DNA from: JAWPMT01 sp965227935
Lineage (GTDB): Bacteria > Bacteroidota > Bacteroidia > Cytophagales > Cyclobacteriaceae
Direction: 5' to 3'
Length of the DNA: 64,000 bases
Assembly (NCBI GenBank): GCA_965227935.1
Contig: CBDDGS010000043.1
Span: forward strand, 682,001-746,000
Numbering within the stretch: the stretch's first letter is position 1; each line of letters opens with the position of its first letter. Both the position numbers and the translations under genes were made by a program. Below, one piece after another: positions 1 through 9,013 of the stretch. The notes under the pieces were generated by a model that saw only the letters and a list, made by a program, of their open reading frames with translations, ran no database searches and had not been told where the DNA came from.

Positions 1-361
1 AGGCCAGTACAATTTGCTGACCGAAGTTGAAGACAAAGTAGTATTCCTGGACCTTTCCAACACCCAACTTCCAAGTCCCCTGTTTGAGCGAATACCTGCT
101 ATGAAGCATCTTGTTAGGCTTGACCTGCATGGGAGCAACATTACGGACGAGGACCTTGATGCCTTGACGGGCCTGGAGCACCTTGAAGTTATCAACTTGT
201 ATAAAACTGGGATCACAGATGTGGGCTTAGAAGCCATCGCAAAACTGGAGAGCCTCAAAAGACTCTATATTTGGCAAACCGCAGCCTCCAATGACTACGT
301 CGGTGAATTGCGCACCAGCAGACCTGATCTGGACCTGATTGGAGGTTTTGCCGGCCAGTAG
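1..361 (+). CDS. leucine-rich-repeat protein, C-terminal fragment
   Basis: The reading frame is open from the window edge (frame of base 2) to a TAG at 359-361, so only the C-terminal ~119 residues are present. The residues form about three leucine-rich repeats of the ribonuclease-inhibitor type (LDLSNTQL, LDLHGSNITD, INLYKTGITD), followed by a tail with LYIWQT and a final hydrophobic G-G-F. From memory, this kind of tail ends Bacteroidota and planctomycete proteins that begin with a cytochrome-c-like or DUF2231 membrane domain; that N-terminal part would lie outside the window, so the full-length identity is inference. A TTG at 14 is probably not the true start. Downstream is a 67-bp gap before the BLUF gene on the same strand. 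Confidence 0.7.
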   Translation, partial: GQYNLLTEVEDKVVFLDLSNTQLPSPLFERIPAMKHLVRLDLHGSNITDEDLDALTGLEHLEVINLYKTGITDVGLEAIAKLESLKRLYIWQTAASNDYVGELRTSRPDLDLIGGFAGQ

Positions 362-428
362 CACAAAGGGGTCTTATTTTTTTACCTGTGGAAACCATGT
401 GTCACAATGAACTTCCCGGGACTGGTAT

Positions 429-908
429 ATGAACACTGACAAAAAGTCCCGCACGTCAACGATCATTCGCAAAGGCGTTATCTATTTAAGCGAGGCCGTC
501 GAACCCTTCTCGAGGGGCGAATTGCGAGCCCTCGCCGATCATGCCGGTGTGAAAAATTACGACCTGGAAATAACCGGTTTTCTCTACTACGACAGATCTC
601 GCTTTTTGCAGTACCTGGAAGGCAAGGAGGGGGTCTTGATCCAATTACTACAAAAGATAAGGCTAGACTCAAGGCACAGGATCATTTACACGCGCATCTC
701 ACCACCCCTGGAAAATCTTAAGTTCCCGGGCTGGAACGTGCAGTACTTGCCTCCAGAGGTACTCGTGAAGAGCAACCTCAAGACCATGCTCATGGATTAC
801 ATGAGCCAGTCGCAGTCGCATTTCGAACGTCTGTATCAGCAGGAAAACGACGAGCGCATCTGGAATATGGTGGATCGGATTGCACAGGTGAGGTCGGCAC
901 TCAACTAG
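429..908 (+). CDS. BLUF-domain blue-light photoreceptor
   Basis: This is a 159-residue single-domain BLUF protein, a class that binds FAD and responds to blue light by rearranging hydrogen bonds around the flavin. The flavin-site residues can be read: Tyr19 (VIYLSEA), Asn43 (KNYDLEITG) and Gln61 (FLQYLEG), with Arg82-His83 in the usual D-x-RH position. The conserved Trp of the FPxW motif is Trp102, but the Met normally two residues later is Val104, which may alter signalling. About 45 residues after the BLUF core are helical and carry no effector domain, so the partner must act in trans. It stands alone between an LRR gene and mgtE, with no obvious operon. The family call is firm; the output is unknown. 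Confidence 0.92.
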   Translation: MNTDKKSRTSTIIRKGVIYLSEAVEPFSRGELRALADHAGVKNYDLEITGFLYYDRSRFLQYLEGKEGVLIQLLQKIRLDSRHRIIYTRISPPLENLKFPGWNVQYLPPEVLVKSNLKTMLMDYMSQSQSHFERLYQQENDERIWNMVDRIAQVRSALN

Positions 909-1063
909 CCTCGTCATCACTCCTCGGTAGCTTCATTCAACGGGTTTAGAGTGGACACATTCAAAGTTTTCGAAGCTTGGATAGCAATGGGAATCCTTGG
1001 CGGCGGCTAGTCAAAACATCCCAATATGCTTTTGAGTAAATTCCCTATCAAACGACCACAACC

Positions 1064-2419
1064 ATGACCGTTGAAGAAGCAAGACCCTGGGAGCCACTTA
1101 TTGAGTACATCGCCGAAGACAAAACCATTAAAGTCCGGAATTATCTGGATCAGTTGACGGCAGACGACACGGCAGCGGCCGTCAGCCACCTTAACGCCGA
1201 AGAGCGCGCCAAACTGTTCAATATGCTCACCGCTGGCGACGCTGCAGAACTCATCGATGATATACCGTGGGAATACGCTTTACTGATTCTTGAGGAGATC
1301 AGCGCGAAGGAGGCGGCTTCGATCATCAACGAGATGGCAAGCGTCGACCAGGCCGACTTCCTCGGAGAGATGGATGACGAGGACGCCGATGCCATCATTC
1401 AGGAGCTCAGTGACGAGGTCGCCGAAAACGTAAGGGAACTCATTCAGTACGACCAGGATACAGCCGGAGGTCTCATGATCACCGAGTACCTGGCTTTTGA
1501 TGAGACTGGTACGGTGAGCGAGGTGGTCAAAGATCTCAGTGACAATGCGGAGAAGTATGAGAAGTACAATCTCCAGTACATCTACGTGACCATCAACGGC
1601 CAGTTCGCAGGGGTCCTCAACATGCGCAACCTCCTCTTATCCAAACCTTCCACCCCACTTTCTAAGATCGTTCTTCGCGATGCCCTCACCGTGAATATCA
1701 ACGACTCATTGGAGGACTTGATCCGTTTCTTTGATACCAATGACCTCTACGGCGTTCCGGTTGTGGACGACGAAAAGCATCTAAAAGGCGTGGTTCTTCG
1801 CAAGCACCTCCGGGAAGCACAGAATGACCAGATCAACACTGAGCATCTTGAGACACAAGGTATCGTTGGTGGAGAGGAACTTCGCACCATGCCAGTGCTA
1901 CTCAGGGCACGAAGACGCTTGTCTTGGCTAAGTGTCAACATCCTCCTCAATATTGCTGCAGCAAGTGTGATCGCCGTTTATCAGGACACACTTTCTGCCG
2001 TCATAGCATTGGCGGTATTCTTGCCGATCATCTCTGACATGAGTGGATGCTCCGGGAACCAGGCGGTCGCTGTTAGCTTGCGCGAGCTCTCGCTCGGAGT
2101 CATCAAGCCCTTTGAGATGATGCGTGTTTGGATACAGGAGATATCCGTGGGACTCATCAACGGGGCGGTCCTGGGGCTCCTTATTGGTACGGCCGCGTGG
2201 CTATGGAAAGGCAACCTCTATCTGGGGCTGGTAGTCGGCGGGGCGCTCTGTATCAATACCATCGTCGCGGTTTCCCTCGGCGGAATTATTCCATTGGCAT
2301 TGAAGCGCTTCGACATCGATCCCGCACTGGCCTCTGGTCCTCTGCTCACAACAGTCACAGATATGTGCGGCTTTTTCCTGGCTTTGACTTTTGCGGGGTC
2401 GATGATTGGGGTGTTGTGA
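1064..2419 (+). CDS. mgtE: magnesium transporter MgtE
   Basis: This 451-residue protein has the full MgtE layout. A cytoplasmic acidic N domain of helical repeats (about 10-125) is followed by a tandem CBS domain (about 135-250), a linking plug helix (about 255-280) and five membrane segments (about 285-451). MgtE forms a homodimeric inner-membrane Mg2+ channel that closes when Mg2+ fills the CBS/N-domain sites. Asp433 in the last segment (VTDMCGF) matches the pore-lining aspartate of the family. The signature before it reads PIISDMSGCSGNQA, a variant of the more common GGNxGxQ form. The ATG at 1064 gives the usual N terminus. It is monocistronic as far as I can see. No Mg-sensing riboswitch was recognised in the 155 bp upstream. 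Confidence 0.95.
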   Translation: MTVEEARPWEPLIEYIAEDKTIKVRNYLDQLTADDTAAAVSHLNAEERAKLFNMLTAGDAAELIDDIPWEYALLILEEISAKEAASIINEMASVDQADFLGEMDDEDADAIIQELSDEVAENVRELIQYDQDTAGGLMITEYLAFDETGTVSEVVKDLSDNAEKYEKYNLQYIYVTINGQFAGVLNMRNLLLSKPSTPLSKIVLRDALTVNINDSLEDLIRFFDTNDLYGVPVVDDEKHLKGVVLRKHLREAQNDQINTEHLETQGIVGGEELRTMPVLLRARRRLSWLSVNILLNIAAASVIAVYQDTLSAVIALAVFLPIISDMSGCSGNQAVAVSLRELSLGVIKPFEMMRVWIQEISVGLINGAVLGLLIGTAAWLWKGNLYLGLVVGGALCINTIVAVSLGGIIPLALKRFDIDPALASGPLLTTVTDMCGFFLALTFAGSMIGVL

Positions 2420-2579
2420 TCTGGTGCCGAAGGAAGAGGCTACAGAAATCCAGTTCCATAAAAGGAGCGGTGCACAAACCCGTGCTATTGCGCTACAAGA
2501 GCCATATATTTTGCTTAACTTCTTGCTTCAAGGTCTGACCGTTTTATTCGCATAACGACCCCTACTAAAGCCAATACCA

Positions 2580-5500
2580 ATGTACTACCTACTCAAAAAG
2601 ACCGCCGTTGTCTGTATGGCGATGGCCATCTTCTCACCTCTCAGTAGCCAAGACAAGAAAGCAAAAAAACCATTGCCCCTGGAAGCCTCGAGAACGATCT
2701 CCATCGACGTCAACGAGGCTACATGGTTGTCCCTGGATGTGCACCCCAATGGGGATACGATCATATTCGATTTCTTAGGAGATCTGTACAAACTGGCAAT
2801 GTCTGGAGGGGACGCCGTCCCCATTTCCGAAGGGCTGGCCTTTGATACTCATGCGCGCTTTAGCCCTGACGGGAAAAAGATTGCATTCATCTCCGACAGA
2901 AGTGGATCGGAGAATGTGTGGGTTATCGACACGGAAGAGAAAGACACCATCCAACTGACAAAAGACAAACAAAACAACTTCCAGTCCGTGGCCTGGACGC
3001 CGGACAGTGAATACCTGGTAGTGTCCAAGGGCAGGCGTGGCCTGAAGTTGTGGCTCTATCACCACGAAGGAGGCAAAGGCGTGCAGTTGATCAAGGAGCC
3101 TAACAATCTAAAAACTGTTGAACCAGCCGTGAGTACGGACGGCAGATACATTTTCTTCGCTCGAAGACAGGGTGGCTGGCAGTACAATGCTTCCTTCCCA
3201 CAGTATCAGATCGGCACCTACGATCGGGAGAGTGGAGAGATGGAGACAATCACTGCCAGGCATGGATCGGCCTTCACACCTACCCTGTCTCCCGATGGCA
3301 AGTGGCTGGTGTACGGATCTCGATACGATACAGAAACAGGCATCATCCTACATGAACTGGCGACAGGCACTGAAAGATGGCTGGCCTATCCTGTACAGCG
3401 TGATGAGCAAGAATCCCTCGCCCCTCTCGGAGTACTTCCTGCCATGTCCTTCACGCCGGACAGCCGGCATTTGGTGCTGTCTTATGGTGGCAAGATCAAT
3501 AAGATCAATATCGATAGCGGGGAAGCAGTGGAGATCCCCTTCCGTGTGAAAGCAGAATTGGCAACAGGACCTGAGGTGTCATTTGACTACCCCATCTCAG
3601 ATGATCCCAAGATGACCGTCACTCAAATACGTGATGCTACGCGTTCCCCTGATGGCACGAAGGTGGCGTTTGCCGCACTTAATCGCCTCTATGTGATGGA
3701 CCTCACCACCAAGGAGTCTAGAAGGCTTACCAATTTCGAAATGACCGAAGCGCTGCCCGCATGGTCTCCGGACGGCAACTGGCTTGCTTTTGTCACATGG
3801 TCCGACGAAGAGGGAGGGCACGTCTACAAAGTGAATACTTCGGGTCGACCCCGGCCTCAACAACTGACTACCACCGCCGCCGTATATTCCTTCCCGACAT
3901 GGAATGAAGGGGGAGATCGACTTGTGGTGCTGCGCGGTTCGGCCGAGAACTACAACAACGGGGTTGGCGCCCGGGCAATAGGCGCACAGCAATTCATTGG
4001 TTGGCTACCATCCGGAGGGGGCGAGGTGCAGATCATCGACCGCGCCCGAGGGAGGAGCATGCCGCATTTTGTGCAGGGACAAGACAGGATCTATTTCCAC
4101 CACGCACAGAAGGGTCTGACTTCCATCCAATGGGATGGTTCCGATGAACGGGCACATGTCCTGGTGAAAGGGATCACCACTTTTGGATCTGTAATGGATG
4201 ATGACCATGGGATGTTGTCAGCCAAAGAGCCGCAGCAAAAGCCCTCCACGGCAAGCGTCCTGCAAATGTCTCCCGATGGTGGCGAAGTACTGGCGCTGAT
4301 CAACAACGATGTCTTTTGGCTCGATGTGCCCAAAGTGGGCAGCAAAGCCCCAACGATCAATGTGGCCAATCCCGCCAACGCGGAATTCCCGGCCAAAAAG
4401 TTGACAACGATAGGTGGTCAGTTCCCTGAATGGTCCGCCGACGGTAAGTCCATTCATTGGACCATTGGCAACGCCTACTTCTCCTACGATCTCGAGGAGG
4501 CAAGGCGCGTCGAGGCTGAAATGAAACGAAAGAAAAAGGAAGAAGCCGCCAGTGAGGGAGAAGACGAGGAAGAGACCAAGGACGACGAAGAGGAGTCTGG
4601 CGGGGGAGAATCGGAAGATGAGGCAAGTGAAGACGATGAAGAAAAAGAGGATGAAGGTTACCAGCCCGAGGAACTGCGAATAGAAGTGGAGGTGGATAGA
4701 GACATTCCTTCCGGGACCGCCTTACTGCAAAATGCCAGGGTCATCACCATGAAAGGAAACGAGGTGATAGAGGGAGGCGATGTCCACATCGTGGATAACC
4801 GAATCGAGGCAGTGGGTCCCACAGGATCGCTCGAGGTTCCTCGTGGCACTGAAGTCTTTGATCTGTCGGGAAAAACAGTTGTCCCGGGGTTTGTCGATAC
4901 CCATGCCCACATGTGGCCCAGGTGGGGCCTTCACACCAATCAAGTTTGGATGTACGCTGCCAATTTGGCCTACGGAGTCACAACCACCCGCGATCCGCAG
5001 ACCTCCACCACGGATGTCATCACGTATGGCGACATGGTTGACGCTGGGCAAATGTTGGGCCCCAGGGTGTACAGTACCGGCCCGGGAGTAGGCTTCTGGT
5101 TTTACAATCTCAAAGACTATGATCAGACAAAGCGTGTACTCCGGCAATACTCCGAGTACTACAATACCAAAACCATCAAAATGTACCTGGTGGGTAATCG
5201 CCAGCATCGACAATGGGTGATCAAGGCAGCCAAAGAGCAGGGCCTGATGCCCACAACCGAAGGTGGCCTGGATTTTAAGCTCAATCTTACGCAGGTACTA
5301 GACGGTTATCCAGGACACGAGCACGCATTTCCTATTTACCCATTGTATGAGGATGTCATACAACTCTCAGTCCAAACCAGAGTGGCTTATACGCCGACGC
5401 TGCTCGTTGCCTACGGTGGGCCATTTGCTGAAAACTACTTCTACACCCGTGAAGATGTCATTGGCGATGAAAAGCTGAGATACTTCACTCCAAAGGCCGA

Positions 5501-5978
5501 ACTCGATGGCAAGATCAGGCGCCGAACGAAGTTCAGCGGATGGTTCCTGGAAGAGGAGCATATCTTCCAACGCCACGCGGAGTTTGTCAAAGAACTGGTG
5601 GAAGCAGGAGGCATCGCCGGCGTCGGGTCTCATGGACAGCTACAGGGGTTGGGCTATCACTGGGAGCTTTGGGCCATGTCCTCCGGAGGAATTTCAAATC
5701 ATGACGCTTTGAGGGTGGCCACCATTCTCGGTGCGGAAGCCATAGGCCTGGAACAAGACCTGGGATCCATTGAGCCAGGAAAAGTGGCCGACTTGGTGAT
5801 ATTGGATGAGAATCCCCTGGACAACATTCGGAATACGAACACTGTCCATCAGGTCATCAAAAATGGCCGTCTCTATGATGGGAATACGCTGGACGAAGTT
5901 TATCCGGAAAAGCGCAAAGCGCCGAAATTCAAGTGGCAGGATGAGGGACCCGGCAACGTAGCAGGGATTCGAAGGTGA
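2580..5978 (+). CDS. secreted TolB-type beta-propeller fused to imidazolonepropionase-like amidohydrolase
   Basis: This is an 1132-residue exported protein. After a signal peptide (about 1-23, ending SSQ) comes a long WD40/TolB-like propeller region (about 30-640) with repeated SPDG motifs. An unusually acidic Glu/Asp/Ser linker (about 645-695) leads into a C-terminal amidohydrolase (about 705-1132). Its metal-binding HxH is His775/His777 (FVDTHAHMW); later motifs are TIKMYLVG, GHEHAF and GSHGQxQGxGxHWE, then the usual GSIEPGKVADLVILD tail. The aspartate expected on the last barrel strand is not seen; SHGQ stands in that region. This two-domain layout is a known Bacteroidota/gammaproteobacterial family of uncharacterised hydrolases or peptidases; the substrate is unknown. 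It ends 9 bp before the convergent barrel gene. Confidence 0.9.
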   Translation: MYYLLKKTAVVCMAMAIFSPLSSQDKKAKKPLPLEASRTISIDVNEATWLSLDVHPNGDTIIFDFLGDLYKLAMSGGDAVPISEGLAFDTHARFSPDGKKIAFISDRSGSENVWVIDTEEKDTIQLTKDKQNNFQSVAWTPDSEYLVVSKGRRGLKLWLYHHEGGKGVQLIKEPNNLKTVEPAVSTDGRYIFFARRQGGWQYNASFPQYQIGTYDRESGEMETITARHGSAFTPTLSPDGKWLVYGSRYDTETGIILHELATGTERWLAYPVQRDEQESLAPLGVLPAMSFTPDSRHLVLSYGGKINKINIDSGEAVEIPFRVKAELATGPEVSFDYPISDDPKMTVTQIRDATRSPDGTKVAFAALNRLYVMDLTTKESRRLTNFEMTEALPAWSPDGNWLAFVTWSDEEGGHVYKVNTSGRPRPQQLTTTAAVYSFPTWNEGGDRLVVLRGSAENYNNGVGARAIGAQQFIGWLPSGGGEVQIIDRARGRSMPHFVQGQDRIYFHHAQKGLTSIQWDGSDERAHVLVKGITTFGSVMDDDHGMLSAKEPQQKPSTASVLQMSPDGGEVLALINNDVFWLDVPKVGSKAPTINVANPANAEFPAKKLTTIGGQFPEWSADGKSIHWTIGNAYFSYDLEEARRVEAEMKRKKKEEAASEGEDEEETKDDEEESGGGESEDEASEDDEEKEDEGYQPEELRIEVEVDRDIPSGTALLQNARVITMKGNEVIEGGDVHIVDNRIEAVGPTGSLEVPRGTEVFDLSGKTVVPGFVDTHAHMWPRWGLHTNQVWMYAANLAYGVTTTRDPQTSTTDVITYGDMVDAGQMLGPRVYSTGPGVGFWFYNLKDYDQTKRVLRQYSEYYNTKTIKMYLVGNRQHRQWVIKAAKEQGLMPTTEGGLDFKLNLTQVLDGYPGHEHAFPIYPLYEDVIQLSVQTRVAYTPTLLVAYGGPFAENYFYTREDVIGDEKLRYFTPKAELDGKIRRRTKFSGWFLEEEHIFQRHAEFVKELVEAGGIAGVGSHGQLQGLGYHWELWAMSSGGISNHDALRVATILGAEAIGLEQDLGSIEPGKVADLVILDENPLDNIRNTNTVHQVIKNGRLYDGNTLDEVYPEKRKAPKFKWQDEGPGNVAGIRR

Positions 5979-5987
5979 GGGGCGTAA

Positions 5988-7130
5988 TCAAGTTCCAAAC
6001 GAATACTTAACCCGGAAGTACAGCAGCGTAACTGACGGATCTCCCCACGCAAAGAACTGGCCAATCAAGTCGAAGTCGAGATTGGTAGTGACCGAATACG
6101 TCAGGTACGGATTGAGAAACACACCCGGCTCTCCCGGGTAATAGATCACCGCAAAGCCGCTGTTCAACAGGGGATTGATAGGGTATGAGGACTGCAAGAA
6201 GGTCGACCACTTGAACGGGGACAACGCGCGTACGTCCAGATTGGAAGAACTCTGAAGGAACAATGGATTGCTCCCATCGCCGGCCGAATTGTAAAGGAAA
6301 GAGCCGTTGAGGTATAGTGAATTGGTAAAGGAGTAATCGACCGTTATCGATCCAAGAAACGTCCGTTCGTCGGTATCATTCAGTGGCTCGAAATAGGTGA
6401 ACTCACCTTTGAACCCAGCCATGTTGAGACTCCCAGCCCATGCGCCACCTATGGCGACATTCTCCTTCATGACGCCCGCCAGCACCTGTAGGTCGTACGC
6501 CTTGTAGTTCCATTTGTACAGCGCCGCCGCCGTGTAGTCCTCCCAATTGTCCGTGATCTTGGTGGCTACCTGCATCGATCCCGCGTAGCCGATATATCGC
6601 TGAAAGCGTATCGCATCACTGCCCGGGCGCTCCTCATAGTCAAAGTCAAAAAAGGAGTAAGCATTGAAGATATCATTCGGATTCCACGCCAGATTGACCC
6701 CCCAGTTGATGCGCTGCCGACCGGCTGTGAGCTCCCAAGTCTCGCCCCGCCATTGCCCATACAGGCGATCGATCATCGTATGCAAAACCACCCCATCCCG
6801 GTTGATCGGGATCCATGACATATCGAGATAGTCGTTGTTGACATCAATGAAGTCGCTGTAGTTGGGGATGGATTTGACGAGATCGCCATGGAACAATCGC
6901 GTACGAACGTCCATGCGAAAAGTGAACTTGTCAGACGGGAACCACCGGAAATTGAGCCGATTGTGGATCAAATTGTCGAACAGCGCCGAGTCCACATCCT
7001 CGATCTTATTGATGGTGACCAGATCCTTGATGTAACCATCCAGCGACCATTTCTTGGGCTCTTCTTCCTCCTGCCCATAGGCGCCAATGGCCATGAGCAA
7101 GCCAAGACACAGGATCCTAACGCGTTTCAT
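5988..7130 (-). CDS. outer-membrane beta-barrel protein of the LolA-like/ABC operon
   Basis: A 380-residue protein with a signal peptide (MKRVRILCLGLLMAIGAYGQ) followed by alternating amphipathic strands typical of an outer-membrane barrel. The stretch around residues 125-180 (GRQRINWG, WNPNDIFN, ERPGSDAIR) resembles the core of DUF1302/alginate-export-type barrels, which are often encoded beside LolA-like proteins and transporters. It is the last gene of the TetR-led operon; its ATG overlaps the end of the ATPase gene by 14 bp, so translation is probably coupled. I infer it is the outer-membrane exit or acceptor for what the ABC permeases and the LolA-like protein move. Family assignment is by motif only. 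Confidence 0.75.
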   Translation of the reverse strand: MKRVRILCLGLLMAIGAYGQEEEEPKKWSLDGYIKDLVTINKIEDVDSALFDNLIHNRLNFRWFPSDKFTFRMDVRTRLFHGDLVKSIPNYSDFIDVNNDYLDMSWIPINRDGVVLHTMIDRLYGQWRGETWELTAGRQRINWGVNLAWNPNDIFNAYSFFDFDYEERPGSDAIRFQRYIGYAGSMQVATKITDNWEDYTAAALYKWNYKAYDLQVLAGVMKENVAIGGAWAGSLNMAGFKGEFTYFEPLNDTDERTFLGSITVDYSFTNSLYLNGSFLYNSAGDGSNPLFLQSSSNLDVRALSPFKWSTFLQSSYPINPLLNSGFAVIYYPGEPGVFLNPYLTYSVTTNLDFDLIGQFFAWGDPSVTLLYFRVKYSFGT

Positions 7131-7800
7131 CTTTCAGCATGCGGCCATCCTCCAATGTGATAATGCGCCGAGCCTTATCAATCACGCGCTGATCGTGCGT
7201 GCTGAACACAAATGTCACTTGCTCTTCTTTGTTCATTTGCGCCATCAGATCCAATAGTGACTCAGTGGAGTGCGAATCGAGATTGGCCGTCGGCTCATCG
7301 GCCAAAATGAATTTTGGTTTCGAGGCGAGTGCCCGCGCTACCGCCACGCGCTGCTGCTGACCACCAGACAGTTCCGAAGGTCTGCGGTTGGCCTGCTCTT
7401 CCAGTCCCATTTTGCGCAGTAGTTCCATGGCCCGCGCCTCCCGCTCATTCTTCGGCACATCCTGTAGCAGCATGATAAACTCTACATTTTCTTTCGCCGT
7501 GAGCACTGGAATGAGATTGTACGATTGGAAGACAAACCCAATATTGTGCATGCGAAAGTCTGTGAGCTGCGCCTCGCTCAGTTTTTCAATCGCCTCGCCT
7601 CCGACGGTGACTTTTCCCTCTGAAGGATGATCGAGTCCCCCGATTAGATTCAGCAAGGTGGTTTTGCCACAGCCCGAGGGACCGACAACAGCGGTGAACT
7701 CTCCCTCTTCAATCTTCAGGGACAAATCGCTAACCGCCGTCACGGGAATTTTGTCGGGATTATAGACTTTGGTCAGATTATTAGTTTCTATAACAGACAT
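7117..7800 (-). CDS. ABC transporter ATPase, LolD/MacB type
   Basis: A 227-residue ABC ATPase of the LolD/MacB/FtsE class. The Walker A is GPSGCGKT at residues 40-47, the signature is LSGGQQQRVAVARAL, and Walker B is ILADEPTANLD, with a switch histidine in FSTHD. The length is that of a stand-alone nucleotide-binding subunit. It lies 4 bp after the second FtsX-type permease and overlaps the barrel gene, so it is clearly the energising subunit for the two permeases. In this class ATP drives mechanotransmission that extracts lipids, lipoproteins or small molecules from the inner membrane toward the periplasm, rather than import. Confidence 0.95.
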   Translation of the reverse strand: MSVIETNNLTKVYNPDKIPVTAVSDLSLKIEEGEFTAVVGPSGCGKTTLLNLIGGLDHPSEGKVTVGGEAIEKLSEAQLTDFRMHNIGFVFQSYNLIPVLTAKENVEFIMLLQDVPKNEREARAMELLRKMGLEEQANRRPSELSGGQQQRVAVARALASKPKFILADEPTANLDSHSTESLLDLMAQMNKEEQVTFVFSTHDQRVIDKARRIITLEDGRMLKDETR

Positions 7801-7804
7801 GGAA

Positions 7805-9013
7805 CTACAATTTTCTAAGTGCTTCTAATGGATTAATTCGAATCGCCTTCAAGGCCGGGTATATGGACCCAATGAAGGCGGTGAGCAACACGGTAAACAT
7901 GAGGAACAGGTAGGAGCCGTTGTCAATCACCGGGTAGAAAATGGCGTCGTACCCATAGTCCTGCAGGGCTTCGGAATAGCGCGACAAATCCATGCCCCGC
8001 TCTCCAAACCATTGCACAGTGAGGTATCCCAGCAAGAGACCAATAGGTCCGGCAATCACTCCAAGCGTGATGGTCTCCGTCAGGATCATCTGGAAGACCC
8101 TGTTCCTATGCATACCAATGGACCGTAGCATACCTATCTCACGTGTGCGCTCCAGCACCGCCATGAGCATGGTATTCACAATACCGAACAACAACGCCAG
8201 CATGATGATCAGGGTCAACACCCTCTTCGTCGTGGTGGACGATTGCTCCATCAGGTTAAACTCCGGGGCTATCTCCCTGTAGGTCCTGATCGTGGAGTTG
8301 GTCACCGTCGACAGTTGACTTCTGGCCTCCTCCATCATCTCGGCATCGTGCAGCAGGACGCCGACCTCCTGGATACCATCATCACCCACGAGGCGCTGAC
8401 TATCCGATCGCCGGATATAGACCACGCCTTCATTGATCTTGGGAGATTTGGATACGAAAATGCCCGCCACCCGAAAGGATGCAGACGTGATGTCCTGGTT
8501 GATGTCCTGAAAGGTGAGCACTACTTTCGATCGCACTTTCACCTTTAGCTTGTCAGCCACCTTGCGACTTATGAGGATCGGGTTGCTGCGCACCCCTTCG
8601 AAGTACGCCCCATCTACGATCAAAGAGTCAAGGGTCGTCGTGGCGCTTTCTTCTTCAGGAATCACCCCATAGATCTGAACGCCAGAGTTGTTCTTGGCGC
8701 TGGCAATCATGCCCGGGATCTTCTGTCGATGTGATTGCGCCGATACAAGCTGCGCCGTGTCCAGGACGGCCTTGAGCTCCGGGATATGATCCACCTGATA
8801 AGCAATATTTGGATCCACCAGATACTCAGGGTTGTGCACCTGCAGGTGCGAATACTCGTACTTCACCCCATTGCTACTGAAGCCCGCATAGAAGCTGTTG
8901 TAGAAGGAGATAATGAAGATCAGTGACCACACCCCTATCGTCATCGCTCCGATGACCACCAGGCTGCGTCTTCGTGAGCGCCAAACGTTGCGCCATGCCA
9001 GAGACAGTATCAT
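7805..9013 (-). CDS. ABC transporter permease, FtsX/LolE type (second of pair)
   Basis: A 402-residue permease with one N-terminal membrane helix (ILSLAWRNVWRSRRRS and following), a large periplasmic MacB-like domain (about 40-265) and three C-terminal helices of the FtsX domain. The ERTREIGMLRSIGM motif is the coupling region between helices. Four helices and this length fit LolC/LolE or MacB-like half transporters. Its ATG (9013-9011) overlaps the TGA of the preceding permease in an ATGA arrangement, and the ATPase follows after 4 bp. It likely forms a heterodimer with that permease. The substrate is not shown by the sequence; the operon context suggests lipid or lipoprotein. Confidence 0.92.
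   Translation of the reverse strand: MILSLAWRNVWRSRRRSLVVIGAMTIGVWSLIFIISFYNSFYAGFSSNGVKYEYSHLQVHNPEYLVDPNIAYQVDHIPELKAVLDTAQLVSAQSHRQKIPGMIASAKNNSGVQIYGVIPEEESATTTLDSLIVDGAYFEGVRSNPILISRKVADKLKVKVRSKVVLTFQDINQDITSASFRVAGIFVSKSPKINEGVVYIRRSDSQRLVGDDGIQEVGVLLHDAEMMEEARSQLSTVTNSTIRTYREIAPEFNLMEQSSTTTKRVLTLIIMLALLFGIVNTMLMAVLERTREIGMLRSIGMHRNRVFQMILTETITLGVIAGPIGLLLGYLTVQWFGERGMDLSRYSEALQDYGYDAIFYPVIDNGSYLFLMFTVLLTAFIGSIYPALKAIRINPLEALRKL

Noticed and set aside
2128..2538. 136-codon frame overlapping the end of mgtE
   Set aside because: Out-of-frame with the conserved membrane domain of MgtE; Arg- and Gly-rich with no motif.
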